From Nocardia donostiensis (GTDB lineage: Bacteria > Actinomycetota > Actinomycetes > Mycobacteriales > Mycobacteriaceae), in the NCBI RefSeq assembly GCF_002081715.1, contig NZ_MUKP01000002.1:1-64000 (forward strand): a stretch of 64,000 nucleotides of DNA, in the 5' to 3' direction. Below, piece after piece: positions 26,621 to 35,526 of this stretch (the first letter of the stretch is position 1; every line of letters begins with the position of its first letter). Position numbers and translations under genes: made by a program. The notes beneath the pieces were generated by a model that ran no database searches, was not told the DNA's origin, and saw only the letters and a program-made list of their open reading frames with translations.

Positions 26621-28507
26621 GTGGATACCGCAACGCTGTGGCTGCTGCCCGCCCTGCCCCTGGCCGGCGCCATCATCCTGCTGCTCACCGGCCGATTCGC
26701 CGACGCATGGGGTCATCTGCTCGGCACCCTCGCCGCGCTGACATCGTTCGCGGTCGCCCTTGTCGCGTTCGCCGGCATGCTCGGCCGCGCCGACACCTAC
26801 CGCGCCATCACGCTGCAGGCGTTCAGCTGGGTTCCGGTCGGCGGACTGCAGGTGGATTTCGGTCTGCAACTGGATCAGCTGTCGATGTGTTTCGCGCTGT
26901 TGATCACCGGTGTCGGATCGCTCATCCACATTTATTCGATCGGCTATATGCGCGACGATCCGGCGCGGCGCCGGTTCTTCGCCTACCTGAACCTGTTCCT
27001 CGCTGCCATGCTGCTGCTGGTGCTGGCCGATAACTACCTGGTGTTGTACCTCGGGTGGGAAGGCGTCGGCCTGGCCTCCTATCTGCTGATCGGTTTCTGG
27101 TACGGCAAACCGTCGGCGGCCACCGCGGCGAAGAAGGCGTTCGTGGTCAACCGGGTCGGCGATATGGGCCTGGCGCTGGCGATGATGGTCATGTTCGCGA
27201 CCTTCGGTTCGATCGGTTTCAGCGAGGTTTTCGGCGCCGCGCCCGGCGCCGGTGAAGGCACACTCACCGCGATCGGTCTGCTGTTGCTGCTGGCCGCCTG
27301 CGGCAAATCGGCGCAGGTGCCGCTGCAGTCCTGGCTCGGCGACGCTATGGAAGGCCCCACCCCGGTGTCGGCGCTCATCCATGCCGCGACCATGGTCACC
27401 GCCGGGGTATACCTGATCGCCAGATCCAACCCGGTTTTCGACCTCGCACCCAACGCGCAACTGGCCGTGGTTCTGGTCGGCGCGGTGACGCTGCTGTTCG
27501 GCGCGATCATCGGCTGCGCCAAGGATGACATCAAGAAGGCGCTGGCCGCGTCCACCATGAGCCAGATCGGCTATATGGTGCTCGCAGTCGGTCTCGGACC
27601 CGCCGGATACGCGGTGGCGATCATGCATCTGCTCACCCACGGGTTCTTCAAAGCAGGCCTGTTCCTCGGCGCCGGCTCGGTAATGCACGCGATGAACGAC
27701 GAAACCGATATGCGCCGTTACGGCGGGCTGCGCACGCTGCTGCCGATCACCTACCTCACCTTCGGGCTCGGTTATCTCGCCATCATCGGGGTGCCGCCGC
27801 TGGCCGGGTTCTTCTCCAAGGACCGCATCATCGAGGCCGCGTTCGCCGAAGGCGGCATCAACGGCCTGGCCCTGGGTGCGATCACCCTGCTCGGCGCAGG
27901 GTTGACCGCCTTCTATATGACCCGGGTGATGCTGCTCACCTTCTTCGGTGAACGCCGCTGGAAACCCGATACCCATCCGCATGAAGCACCCGCCGTGATG
28001 ACAGGCCCGATGATCCTGCTCGCGGTCGGCTCGGTGGCCTCCGGTGGGTTGCTGGTGTGGGGGTCGTCGCTGCAGAACTGGCTGGAGCCCGTCGTCGGCA
28101 GCCACCACGGCGAGCCGGCGCTGCCGGTCCCGGTCATCACCGCTCTGGCACTGACCGTGGTCGCCGCGGGCGTGGGACTGGCCTATGCCCGTTACGCGCG
28201 CCGGGAGGTCCCCGAGGCAGCACCGAGTGAGGTGACCGCATTGACCGTCGCCGCACGCAACGACCTCTACGGTGACGCGGTCAACGAGGCGGCGTTCATG
28301 CGTCCCGGGCAACATCTGACCCGCTCGCTGGTGTTCGTCGACAACCGCGGTATCGACGGGGTGGTCAACGGCACCGCCGCGTTCCTCGGCGGATTGTCGG
28401 CCCGGGTCCGCCGCGTGCAGACCGGTTTCGTGCGTTCGTATGCCCTGTCCATGTTCACCGGCGCGGCCCTGGTGGCCGCTGCCCTGCTGGCGGTGAGGAT
28501 CTGGTGA
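26621..28507 (+). CDS. nuoL: NADH-quinone oxidoreductase subunit L
   Basis: The protein has 628 residues from GTG at 26621. It is the distal antiporter-like proton-pumping subunit. Conserved marks are [20 protein letters not shown] with the key Glu just before, the buried Lys in [21 protein letters not shown], and [15 protein letters not shown]. The long lateral helix and final TM16 are expected in the last 100 residues, ending near [17 protein letters not shown]. It overlaps nuoM by four bases. Confidence 0.96.
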   Translation: MDTATLWLLPALPLAGAIILLLTGRFADAWGHLLGTLAALTSFAVALVAFAGMLGRADTYRAITLQAFSWVPVGGLQVDFGLQLDQLSMCFALLITGVGSLIHIYSIGYMRDDPARRRFFAYLNLFLAAMLLLVLADNYLVLYLGWEGVGLASYLLIGFWYGKPSAATAAKKAFVVNRVGDMGLALAMMVMFATFGSIGFSEVFGAAPGAGEGTLTAIGLLLLLAACGKSAQVPLQSWLGDAMEGPTPVSALIHAATMVTAGVYLIARSNPVFDLAPNAQLAVVLVGAVTLLFGAIIGCAKDDIKKALAASTMSQIGYMVLAVGLGPAGYAVAIMHLLTHGFFKAGLFLGAGSVMHAMNDETDMRRYGGLRTLLPITYLTFGLGYLAIIGVPPLAGFFSKDRIIEAAFAEGGINGLALGAITLLGAGLTAFYMTRVMLLTFFGERRWKPDTHPHEAPAVMTGPMILLAVGSVASGGLLVWGSSLQNWLEPVVGSHHGEPALPVPVITALALTVVAAGVGLAYARYARREVPEAAPSEVTALTVAARNDLYGDAVNEAAFMRPGQHLTRSLVFVDNRGIDGVVNGTAAFLGGLSARVRRVQTGFVRSYALSMFTGAALVAAALLAVRIW

Positions 28508-30132
28508 GCGAATTCCCCTGGTTGACCACCCTGTGGCTGCTACCCGTCGCGGGCGCGGTGTTCGCTCTCGCCCTGCCCGCTTCCCAGCGACTACTCGCCC
28601 GCTGCGCCGGGCTGGCGGTCTCGGTGGCGGTGCTGGCCGTCGCGGTCGGCGTGGCCGCCGGGTTCGAGCCCGGCGGCGAACAGTTCCAGTTCGTCGAATC
28701 CCACACGTGGATACCGGCGTTCGGTGCGGGATACACCCTCGGCGTCGACGGGATCGCGCTGGTGCTCGTGCTGCTGACCGCCGCGCTGGTGCCGCTGCTG
28801 ATCCTCGCGGGTTGGCGCGACGAACGCGAGGTCGGCACCGGCCGCCGCGTCGCACACACTTATGTCGCACTGACCCTGCTGGTCGAGGCGATGGTGCTGG
28901 TTTCCTTCCTTGCCCTCGACATTCTGCTGTTCTACGTGTTTTTCGAGGCGATGCTCATCCCGATGTACTTCCTGATCGGGGGTTTCGGGCCGCGCACCGA
29001 CGAAGCGCAGGCCCGTAGGCAGCGTTCCCGGGCGGCGGTGAAGTTCCTGCTGTACAACCTGCTCGGCGGGTTGCTCATGCTCGCCGCGGTGATCGGCCTG
29101 TATGTGCTCACCATCCGGGAAGGGCTGGGCGACGGGTCCGCGGGCACCTTCGATCTGCGCACCGTGGTCGCCGCCGCCAACGCCGGAGAACTCGGCGCCG
29201 ACCCGGTGGTGCTCAACGCCCTGTTCCTCGGATTCATGTTCGCGTTCGCCGTCAAAGCGCCGCTGTGGCCGTTGCACACCTGGCTGCCCGATGCCGCGGT
29301 GGCCGCCACCCCGTCCAGTGCGGTGCTGATGATGGCCGTGGTCGACAAGGTCGGCACATTCGGCATGCTGCGCTACTGTCTGCTGCTGTTCCCGGCCGCC
29401 TCGCACACCTACGCGCCGCTGATCGTCACCCTCGCGGTGGTCGGCATCCTCTACGGTGCGCTCCTGGCGATCGGGCAAACCGATGTGATGCGGCTGATTG
29501 CCTACACCTCGATCTCCCATTTCGGGTTCATCGTCCTCGGTATCTTCGCGATGACCAGCCAGGGCCAGACCGGGGCGACGTTGTACATGGTCAACCACGG
29601 CATCTCGACAGCCGCATTGTTCCTGGTCGCCGGGTTCCTGGTGTCGCGGCGCGGAACCCGCCTGATCGCCGACTACGGCGGAGTGCAGAAAGTGGCGCCG
29701 GTACTGGCGGGCACCTTCCTGATAGCCGGCCTCGCCACGCTGTCCCTACCTGGGCTCGCACCCTTCGTCAGCGAATTCCTGGTCCTGATCGGCACTTTCA
29801 GCCGCTACCAGGTGGCCGCGATATTCGCCACCGGCGCGCTGGTACTTGCCGCGGTCTACGTGCTGTGGCTGTACCAGCGGATGATGACCGGCCCGGTCAC
29901 CGACGGCAACGAAAACGTCAAAGACCTCGAGTCACGGGAACTGCTGGTGGTGGTGCCCTTGATCGGTGCGCTCGTCTTCCTCGGGATCTATCCGAAACCG
30001 GTGTTGGAGTTCATCGATCCCGCGGTGAACCAGACCCTCATCACCATCGGCAGCGAAGACCCCCAACCCTCGGCCCCGGCGACGCCGGTGGCGGATTCGG
30101 CGAACCCCGGAGGTGCGCACAATGAGCGGTGA
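28504..30132 (+). CDS. nuoM: NADH-quinone oxidoreductase subunit M
   Basis: The protein has 542 residues from GTG at 28504. It is an antiporter-like subunit with about 14 transmembrane helices. [17 protein letters not shown] holds the functional Glu of TM5, and [17 protein letters not shown] the buried Lys of TM7. [20 protein letters not shown] matches the H/K channel region. The end is a short polar tail. It overlaps nuoN by 11 bases. Confidence 0.96.
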   Translation: MSEFPWLTTLWLLPVAGAVFALALPASQRLLARCAGLAVSVAVLAVAVGVAAGFEPGGEQFQFVESHTWIPAFGAGYTLGVDGIALVLVLLTAALVPLLILAGWRDEREVGTGRRVAHTYVALTLLVEAMVLVSFLALDILLFYVFFEAMLIPMYFLIGGFGPRTDEAQARRQRSRAAVKFLLYNLLGGLLMLAAVIGLYVLTIREGLGDGSAGTFDLRTVVAAANAGELGADPVVLNALFLGFMFAFAVKAPLWPLHTWLPDAAVAATPSSAVLMMAVVDKVGTFGMLRYCLLLFPAASHTYAPLIVTLAVVGILYGALLAIGQTDVMRLIAYTSISHFGFIVLGIFAMTSQGQTGATLYMVNHGISTAALFLVAGFLVSRRGTRLIADYGGVQKVAPVLAGTFLIAGLATLSLPGLAPFVSEFLVLIGTFSRYQVAAIFATGALVLAAVYVLWLYQRMMTGPVTDGNENVKDLESRELLVVVPLIGALVFLGIYPKPVLEFIDPAVNQTLITIGSEDPQPSAPATPVADSANPGGAHNER

Positions 30133-31744
30133 CCTCGACCTGAGCGCGGTGCTTGCCGCATCGGTGCCCGCACCGAGCATCGAATACCTCACCCTGTCAC
30201 CGATGCTGATCGTGTTCGGCGCCGCGGTGATCGGCGTGCTGGTGGAGACCTTCGTCGCCCGCCGCTACCGCTACCGCACCCAGCTCCTGCTGGCGTTCGG
30301 TGGTCTGGTGGCGGCCCTCGTGGCGGTGATACTGCTGGCGGGAACCGAGGCGACGGCCGCGGTGGGCGCGGTTGCCGTCGACGGGGTGACATTGTTCCTG
30401 CAGGGCACGCTGCTGCTGGTGTCGATTCTGGCGCTGGCGTTCATCGCCGAACGGGTTCCGCGGCAGCGCGTGCGGTCCGGTCCCGGCACCTGGAGCCGCG
30501 CTGCCGCCACCAGCGAACGCGGGATGGTCGCCTTCACCCCGCAAGCGTCCGCGGTACCTGGAAGCGCGGCCGAGAAGGCCGCTGCCGCTTCCGGTGCCGT
30601 GGCCACCGAGGTGTTTCCGCTGACCATGCTGGCTATCGGTGGGCTGCTGCTTTTTCCCGCGTCCAACGATCTGCTCACCATGTTCGTCGCATTGGAAGTA
30701 CTGTCGCTACCGCTGTATCTGCTGTGCGGCCTCGCCCGCCGCCGCAGGTTGCTTTCCCAGGAAGCGGCGTTGAAGTATTTCCTGCTCGGAGCGTTCTCGT
30801 CGGCGTTCTTCCTGTACGGGGTCGCGCTGCTGTACGGCCAGGCAGGCACCGTGCAGCTGGCCGGGATCGCCGACGCGATCGCCGCCGACTCGGGTTCGAC
30901 AACGCTGGCGCTGCTCGGGACAGCGATGCTGGCCGTCGGGCTCCTGTTCAAAGTCGGCGCGGTGCCGTTCCAAGCGTGGGTGCCGGACGTGTATCAGGGC
31001 GCCCCGACCCCGATAACCGCGTTCATGGCCGCTGCCACCAAAATCGCGGCGGTTGGCGCCCTGCTGCGGGTGCTGCATATCGCGGTCCCGCAGCTGGCAC
31101 CGGATTGGCGGCCCGTGCTGGCCGCGGTGTGTATTGCGACCATGCTGGTCGGGGCGGTGATGGCGATTACCCAGACCGATATCAAACGGATGCTGGCGTA
31201 TTCATCGGTCGCCCATGCCGGTTTCCTCCTCACCGCGCTGGTCGCCGCGAACGACGCCGGAGTGTCATCGGTGCTGTTCTATCTGCTGATCTACGGGCTC
31301 GGCACCCTCGGTGCGTTTGCGGTGGTGAGCCTGGTACGTGACGCCTCGGGCACGGAAGCTACCGCGCTGTCGCAGTGGGCCGGTCTCGGCCGCAGCAATC
31401 CGCGGCTCGCCGCGGTGTTTGCGCTACTGCTGCTCTCCTTCGCCGGCCTGCCGCTGACCGGCGGTTTCGTCGCCAAATTTGCGGTGTTCCAGGCCGCTGG
31501 CGCCGGCGATGCCGCCACCCTGGTCATCGTCGGCGTCATCGCCAGCGCCATCGCCGCGTTCTTCTACATCCGGGTTATCGTGCTGATGTTCTTCACCGAA
31601 CCACCCGCCGATCCTCCGGTAGTCAGCACCCCGGCCGCCACTACCGCGCTCATTGCCGTCACGGGAGCCGCGACACTTGTCCTCGGCATCGTCCCGCAAC
31701 CCGTGCTGGAACTCGCTGAACGCGCCGCGGTATTCGCCCAGTGA
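30122..31744 (+). CDS. nuoN: NADH-quinone oxidoreductase subunit N
   Basis: The protein has 540 residues from ATG at 30122. An earlier in-frame ATG at 30113 is less likely. It is an antiporter-like subunit with 14 transmembrane helices. FVALEVLSLPLYLLCGLARR carries the conserved Glu, LFKVGAVPFQAWVPDVYQGAP the conserved Lys, and FMAAATKIAAVGALLR follows. It closes the operon; no clear terminator hairpin follows and the next gene is convergent at 20 bases. Confidence 0.96.
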   Translation: MSGDLDLSAVLAASVPAPSIEYLTLSPMLIVFGAAVIGVLVETFVARRYRYRTQLLLAFGGLVAALVAVILLAGTEATAAVGAVAVDGVTLFLQGTLLLVSILALAFIAERVPRQRVRSGPGTWSRAAATSERGMVAFTPQASAVPGSAAEKAAAASGAVATEVFPLTMLAIGGLLLFPASNDLLTMFVALEVLSLPLYLLCGLARRRRLLSQEAALKYFLLGAFSSAFFLYGVALLYGQAGTVQLAGIADAIAADSGSTTLALLGTAMLAVGLLFKVGAVPFQAWVPDVYQGAPTPITAFMAAATKIAAVGALLRVLHIAVPQLAPDWRPVLAAVCIATMLVGAVMAITQTDIKRMLAYSSVAHAGFLLTALVAANDAGVSSVLFYLLIYGLGTLGAFAVVSLVRDASGTEATALSQWAGLGRSNPRLAAVFALLLLSFAGLPLTGGFVAKFAVFQAAGAGDAATLVIVGVIASAIAAFFYIRVIVLMFFTEPPADPPVVSTPAATTALIAVTGAATLVLGIVPQPVLELAERAAVFAQ

Positions 31745-31763
31745 TATTGCCCCGGCTCGGTCT

Positions 31764-32189
31764 TCACTCTCCGACCTCCACCCGTCCCCTACCGGCCCCC
31801 CGTACCCGCAACTGTCGCCACCGTACGATCAGCCCGGCCGCAGCCAGTACCGAGACAACCCCCAGACCCCACGGGTCCGAGCTGTTCCCGCCGAGATGCC
31901 CGTCGAGTGCGTGATTGACCGCGTGGAACGTATTCGTGAATACGAACCCCACCAGAACCACCATGACCGGATCACGGCACCACAGAGCGCACAGCATCAT
32001 CAACCCGATACCGATCTGGAAAACACCGGCATCATGCAGAAAATGCACATGGTTGGGCCAGTTCGCCCATCGAGCGAACCCCGCCGGGTCCACCCGCATC
32101 CACACTCCGAACACCAGCATCATCGTCGCGCCCAGTACCGTCGCGACTCCGACCAGCCGCCCGAGCGGTATCCCCTGTCGATTCGTCAC
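31764..32189 (-). CDS. Small membrane protein of unknown function
   Basis: The protein has 141 residues from GTG at 32189, preceded by GAGAGGAAAGG. An upstream in-frame extension to 32306 lacks family character. Four transmembrane helices are visible (LGRLVGVATVLGATMMLVFGV, then IGIGLMMLCALW, VMVVLVGFVF, VVSVLAAAGLIV). The loop WANWPNHVHFLHDAGVFQIG carries three histidines close together and could bind metal. DNHALDG-like VNHALDGHLGG is a second His site. No family name can be given safely. It is convergent with nuoN. Confidence 0.65.
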   Translation of the reverse strand: MTNRQGIPLGRLVGVATVLGATMMLVFGVWMRVDPAGFARWANWPNHVHFLHDAGVFQIGIGLMMLCALWCRDPVMVVLVGFVFTNTFHAVNHALDGHLGGNSSDPWGLGVVSVLAAAGLIVRWRQLRVRGAGRGRVEVGE

Positions 32190-32471
32190 GGCACCGCCTT
32201 TCCTCTCGAGCGTCACATCAGCCTCCCGTCCGCGGGGCACCCTCGGCCCCGGCTCACTTCTCGGACGAGCGAGCCGAGGATTTCGTGACGCAGACAGCCG
32301 TAGCACCGGTTACACCTGGCAGCCGTCCGCTCGCCACAACCGGGTGGCTTCACGTCCTCGGCTCTACGAAGTGCGTTGATGGCAGCCGTGCCCCCTGCCG
32401 TATGCAGCATGCGCGGTAGCGCAACCGTCCCACCGCAATCCGCTGATCGGCATCCTCCCGCCCCGCACCAG

Positions 32472-34109
32472 CTAGGCAGCGGTCGACGCAACCCGTCCGG
32501 ATGCCAGCTCCAGGCGGGTGCCCGCGAACCGGGCGCGCAGAAGGCGGTCGTGGGTGACGAGTACTACCGCACCTCGGTAATCGGTCAGGGCGTCCTCCAG
32601 TTCTTCCACCAGGGCGGGCGCGAGATGGTTGGTGGGTTCGTCGAGTAACAGCAGGTCGACCGGGTCGCTGACCAGACGGGCCAATTCGATACGGCGACGC
32701 TGGCCGTAGGACAGGTCACCGACCCGTAAGCGCAGGTCCTCGCGTCGGAACAGACCGAGGCCGAGCAGTTCCTCGGTGTATTCCTCGGAGTGCCAAGGCC
32801 GTCCGGCGGCGAACGCCTGCAGGACGGTGGTCGCAGCCGGCCAGGCGACTTCTTCCTGTCGCAGCAACCCCACCCGGCCGCGTACCCGCACACTGCCGCT
32901 ATCCGGTATCAGAGTCCCGGCGAGCAGCCGCAGCAGTGTGGTCTTACCGGCTCCGTTGGGACCGGTCACCAGCAGCCGCTCGGTATCGCCGAGGCGCAGA
33001 CCGGCTAAACGCAGGCGTCCGGCGACAGTGATATCGGACAGTTCGGCCACCGGCCCGTCCAACTCCGTGGTGTCGCCTCGAGGCAAGCCCGGGGTGAAAC
33101 TCAGCGGGTCCGGTGGCGGCGCGACCGGGTTGTCGGTGAGCCGCGCGACCCGCTCCTTGGCGTTGCGGATCCGGGACCGTGCACCATGGTCTCGGCCTCG
33201 TGCCCGGAACGGCCCGGCAGCGAACACCGCGAGCGGCAGTTTCCGTGGAATCGCCTCCAGTCGCACCACATTCGATTCCGCGAGTTTCCGGCTGCGGGCC
33301 AGCTCGGTGCGCCACCGTTCGTAGTCTTCGGCCCAGCGTCGCCGCTGCGCGGCCTTGGCGGCCAGGTATCCCTGGTAGCCGTCGCCGAAGCGAGCGACCT
33401 TCCCGCCGGCGACTTCCACAACGGTGGAAGTGATGCGTTCCAGGAACACCCGGTCGTGGGTCACCGCGACGACGGTGCCGCGATGATTCCGCAGGTGCTG
33501 TTCCAGCCAGGCCACCGCCGCGTCGTCGAGGTCATTGGACGGTTCGTCGAGCAGCAGCACCTCCGGCGCACTCGCCAGAGTCGCGGCCAGCGCGAGACGG
33601 GACCGCTCCCCACCGGACAGCGTGGCCAGACGTCGCGCGCGGTCCAGACCGGGCAGGCCGAGCCCGGCCAGCGCAGCGTCTACCCGGTGGTCGGCCTGGT
33701 AACCGCCACGTGCCTCGTACCGTGCCATCAGTTCGGCGTAGGTGTCGAGCTTCGCCTGTATCGATGCGCCGGTACCGAGATCGGCTTCGGCGGCCCGCAA
33801 GTGTTTCTCCAGGTCGCGGATATCGGCCAGGGCCAGGTCGATGGCGTCGGCAACGGTCGAAGTTCCCGGCAGGTCGAGTGTTTGCGCCAGGTACCCGACC
33901 CCGCCCGGCGCGATGACGATCACCTCGCCGTTGTCGGGCTGCTGCACGCCGGCGAGCAGTTTCAGCAGTGTCGATTTACCCGACCCGTTATCGCCGACGA
34001 TACCGACGGTTTCTCCCGGCCGGATGGACAGCGTCACCCGGTCGAACACGACCCGGTCCGCGTAACGCTTGGTGATATCGGTGAGGGTGAGTTGAGCAGC
34101 AGTGGGCAC
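32472..34109 (-). CDS. ABC-F family ATPase, probable antibiotic-resistance ribosomal protection protein
   Basis: The protein has 545 residues from GTG at 34109, with AGGAGG six bases upstream. Two ABC cassettes sit in one chain with no membrane part: Walker A GDNGSGKST and GPNGAGKTT, signatures LSGGERSRLAL and LSYGQRRRIEL, and Walker B LLLDEPSNDLDD and LLLDEPTNHLAP. The inter-domain linker (about residues 230-340) is long, charged and Arg-rich, as in ARE-type ABC-F proteins. Known members bind the ribosome and dislodge macrolides, lincosamides, streptogramins or pleuromutilins. The leader peptide and hairpins upstream support drug-inducible control. The drug specificity cannot be read. Confidence 0.85.
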   Translation of the reverse strand: MPTAAQLTLTDITKRYADRVVFDRVTLSIRPGETVGIVGDNGSGKSTLLKLLAGVQQPDNGEVIVIAPGGVGYLAQTLDLPGTSTVADAIDLALADIRDLEKHLRAAEADLGTGASIQAKLDTYAELMARYEARGGYQADHRVDAALAGLGLPGLDRARRLATLSGGERSRLALAATLASAPEVLLLDEPSNDLDDAAVAWLEQHLRNHRGTVVAVTHDRVFLERITSTVVEVAGGKVARFGDGYQGYLAAKAAQRRRWAEDYERWRTELARSRKLAESNVVRLEAIPRKLPLAVFAAGPFRARGRDHGARSRIRNAKERVARLTDNPVAPPPDPLSFTPGLPRGDTTELDGPVAELSDITVAGRLRLAGLRLGDTERLLVTGPNGAGKTTLLRLLAGTLIPDSGSVRVRGRVGLLRQEEVAWPAATTVLQAFAAGRPWHSEEYTEELLGLGLFRREDLRLRVGDLSYGQRRRIELARLVSDPVDLLLLDEPTNHLAPALVEELEDALTDYRGAVVLVTHDRLLRARFAGTRLELASGRVASTAA

Positions 34110-34115
34110 AGTTGT

Positions 34116-34226
34116 CCTCCTGTTCTCGGCGCACGGCCGTCATCACGGAACCCGCACGCGGAGAACACCGAGAAACCGGGAGCATGCGGGGATCGGACGC
34201 GGAGACAACGCTCGGCAAGGCGAGCG
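34116..34226 (-). promoter_or_regulatory. Candidate attenuator in the leader of the ABC-F gene
   Basis: Three stems can form between the leader peptide and the ABC-F start. The first is cgctcg/cgagcg (34209-34214 with 34221-34226). The second pairs 34183-34190 with 34151-34158, eight pairs with one G-U. The third pairs 34166-34174 with 34123-34131, nine pairs with one G-U, and lies directly before the AGGAGG at 34116-34121. The third stem begins inside the loop of the second, so the two are mutually exclusive. Stalling on the leader could switch folding and free the ribosome site. Confidence 0.5.
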
Positions 34227-34253
34227 ATACTCGACGCGTTCGAGGGGGATGTT

Positions 34254-34280
34254 TTACAGGAAGAACAACAAGGTACCCAT
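34254..34280 (-). CDS. Eight-codon leader peptide MGTLLFFL of the ABC-F gene
   Basis: ATG at 34280 opens MGTLLFFL and stops with TAA at 34254-34256. A promoter at 34291-34319 would start transcription about 4-5 bases before the ATG, so the peptide would be made from an essentially leaderless message. Short hydrophobic leader peptides that stall drug-bound ribosomes are known for several ABC-F and erm genes. An in-frame ATG at 34295 would add five residues but lies within the -10 element. Confidence 0.5.
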   Translation of the reverse strand: MGTLLFFL

Positions 34281-34290
34281 GACGCCGACA

Positions 34291-34319
34291 AACATACGGC
34301 GGAACCTGCTCCGCGTCAA
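34291..34319 (-). promoter_or_regulatory. Sigma-A-type promoter of the ABC-F leader
   Basis: TTGACG (34314-34319 on the complement) and TATGTT (34291-34296) are separated by exactly 17 bases. This is close to the vegetative consensus and unusually strong for this GC-rich region. Confidence 0.6.
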
Positions 34320-34403
34320 CACCTTCGCCGAGCCGCCGCCGTGACCGAGCAGCGGCCTGTGTAGCTCTACAGGTATCCCGGGCCGTCGGCCGAGCTCGCA
34401 CAG

Positions 34404-34838
34404 TCAGTTCTCGACTCCGAGCGGCGGCGCCCGAAAACGTCGCGCCGCGGGTGGTGGCACTGCGATCACCTGGTGCGGGTCGTCGTAGATGATCGTATCG
34501 GGCGAAACAACGACCACTCGCGTCCAGGCGACGTCATGGGGGTCGAGGATCTCCGGATACCCGGCGACGCGGTCGATCATCTCCACCGCGGTGGATTTGA
34601 ACCATGCGGCCGCACCAGGGTGCGCTTCCTGGTCGTATACACGGGGGTCGACAGTACTGGGATCGATGAGATTCCGTTGGTACCAGTCGTTTCCGATCCG
34701 GCGGAAACGCTCTTGGGGTGCGGCGAGGCGACCCGCCGCAGCCAGGCCGTTCACCAGGCCGGACACTCCCGGATATCGGCCGTGCCGGTTCGGCATGGCC
34801 GCGCGGAAGCGCATGAAATAAAGCGCCGGGTGTGTCAC
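34404..34838 (-). CDS. Conserved hypothetical protein, third gene of the subtilase operon
   Basis: The protein has 144 residues. It begins ALYFMRFRAAMPNRHGRYPG, followed by ERFRRIGNDWYQRNLIDPS, HPGAAAWFKSTAVEMIDRV and a final VVVSPDTIIYDDPHQVIAVP. The pattern recurs in actinobacterial proteins without an assigned role. It looks like a small soluble alpha/beta domain with no cysteines, signal peptide or membrane segment. It lies 24 bases after the maltokinase-cap-like gene on the same strand. Confidence 0.65.
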   Translation of the reverse strand: MTHPALYFMRFRAAMPNRHGRYPGVSGLVNGLAAAGRLAAPQERFRRIGNDWYQRNLIDPSTVDPRVYDQEAHPGAAAWFKSTAVEMIDRVAGYPEILDPHDVAWTRVVVVSPDTIIYDDPHQVIAVPPPAARRFRAPPLGVEN

Positions 34839-34862
34839 CAGGCTGCCGGGGGCGGCCCGGGA

Positions 34863-35498
34863 CTAACGCAGCTCCGACAGCACCACACTGCGCACGACGC
34901 TGCCGTCCAGCGCCTGCCACGGCACGGACACCTGACCGAACCTGCGCACCGGCTCGGCGCCGGGGCGGCCGAGTACCCGGTGTACGCGCAGCAGCCCGTC
35001 GGCGACGACGATATCGGTACCCAGCGGGCCCTCCGCCGCCGAAACCAGCGCCGACCCTACGGCGGGCAGATCGGCTGCGGTGACGGCGACGGTGCGATCG
35101 GGAGCGTTGCTGTCGTTCTGTGCCTGTGCCTGCGTGCCGCCGGCCAGGAGCGCGACCATCCGGTTGACCACCACGGGGTCCCTGGTCCCGTCGTACACCC
35201 ACCGTTTGCCCAGCACACCGTGCTCGGAGGTGCCGATGAGCCCGGCGGCGACCGAGTCGATTTCGCTACCACGATAACCGAGCGGAATATGGTAGGTCAC
35301 CGGCTCCGCCCCGCCGGTGTCGGTGACCACCATGAACTCGATGCCCACCTCGCCGTCCGGGTCGTCGAGCCGGAAACCACCTGCCGGTTGCAGCGCGTCG
35401 GCCCGGCCCGGCCCGGAGTACCACGGCCGCGTCGGCAACCATCCGGCCAGCAGCTCCATTTTCGACGGCACCATGGACGTGTGATGGATGACAGCCAT
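34863..35498 (-). CDS. Maltokinase N-terminal cap-like domain protein
   Basis: The protein has 211 residues from ATG at 35498. The frame is open further upstream, but AVIHHTSMVPSKMELLAGWLPTRPWY is the standard beginning of the cap domain that precedes the kinase in actinobacterial maltokinase (Pep2/Mak). IEFMVVTDTG and TYHIPLGYRG continue the match. The kinase domain itself is absent, so this is a stand-alone cap of unknown role, possibly binding a sugar or regulating a partner. It lies 28 bases after the subtilase gene. Confidence 0.7.
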   Translation of the reverse strand: MAVIHHTSMVPSKMELLAGWLPTRPWYSGPGRADALQPAGGFRLDDPDGEVGIEFMVVTDTGGAEPVTYHIPLGYRGSEIDSVAAGLIGTSEHGVLGKRWVYDGTRDPVVVNRMVALLAGGTQAQAQNDSNAPDRTVAVTAADLPAVGSALVSAAEGPLGTDIVVADGLLRVHRVLGRPGAEPVRRFGQVSVPWQALDGSVVRSVVLSELR

Positions 35499-35526
35499 AA
35501 CTGAGATTCTGCCCCTGCTGCCGCTG

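Noticed and set aside
26555..28870. A 771-codon open frame antisense to nuoL
   Set aside because: The translation is low-complexity, rich in Gln, His, Gly and Arg, with no family match, while nuoL on the other strand is unmistakable.
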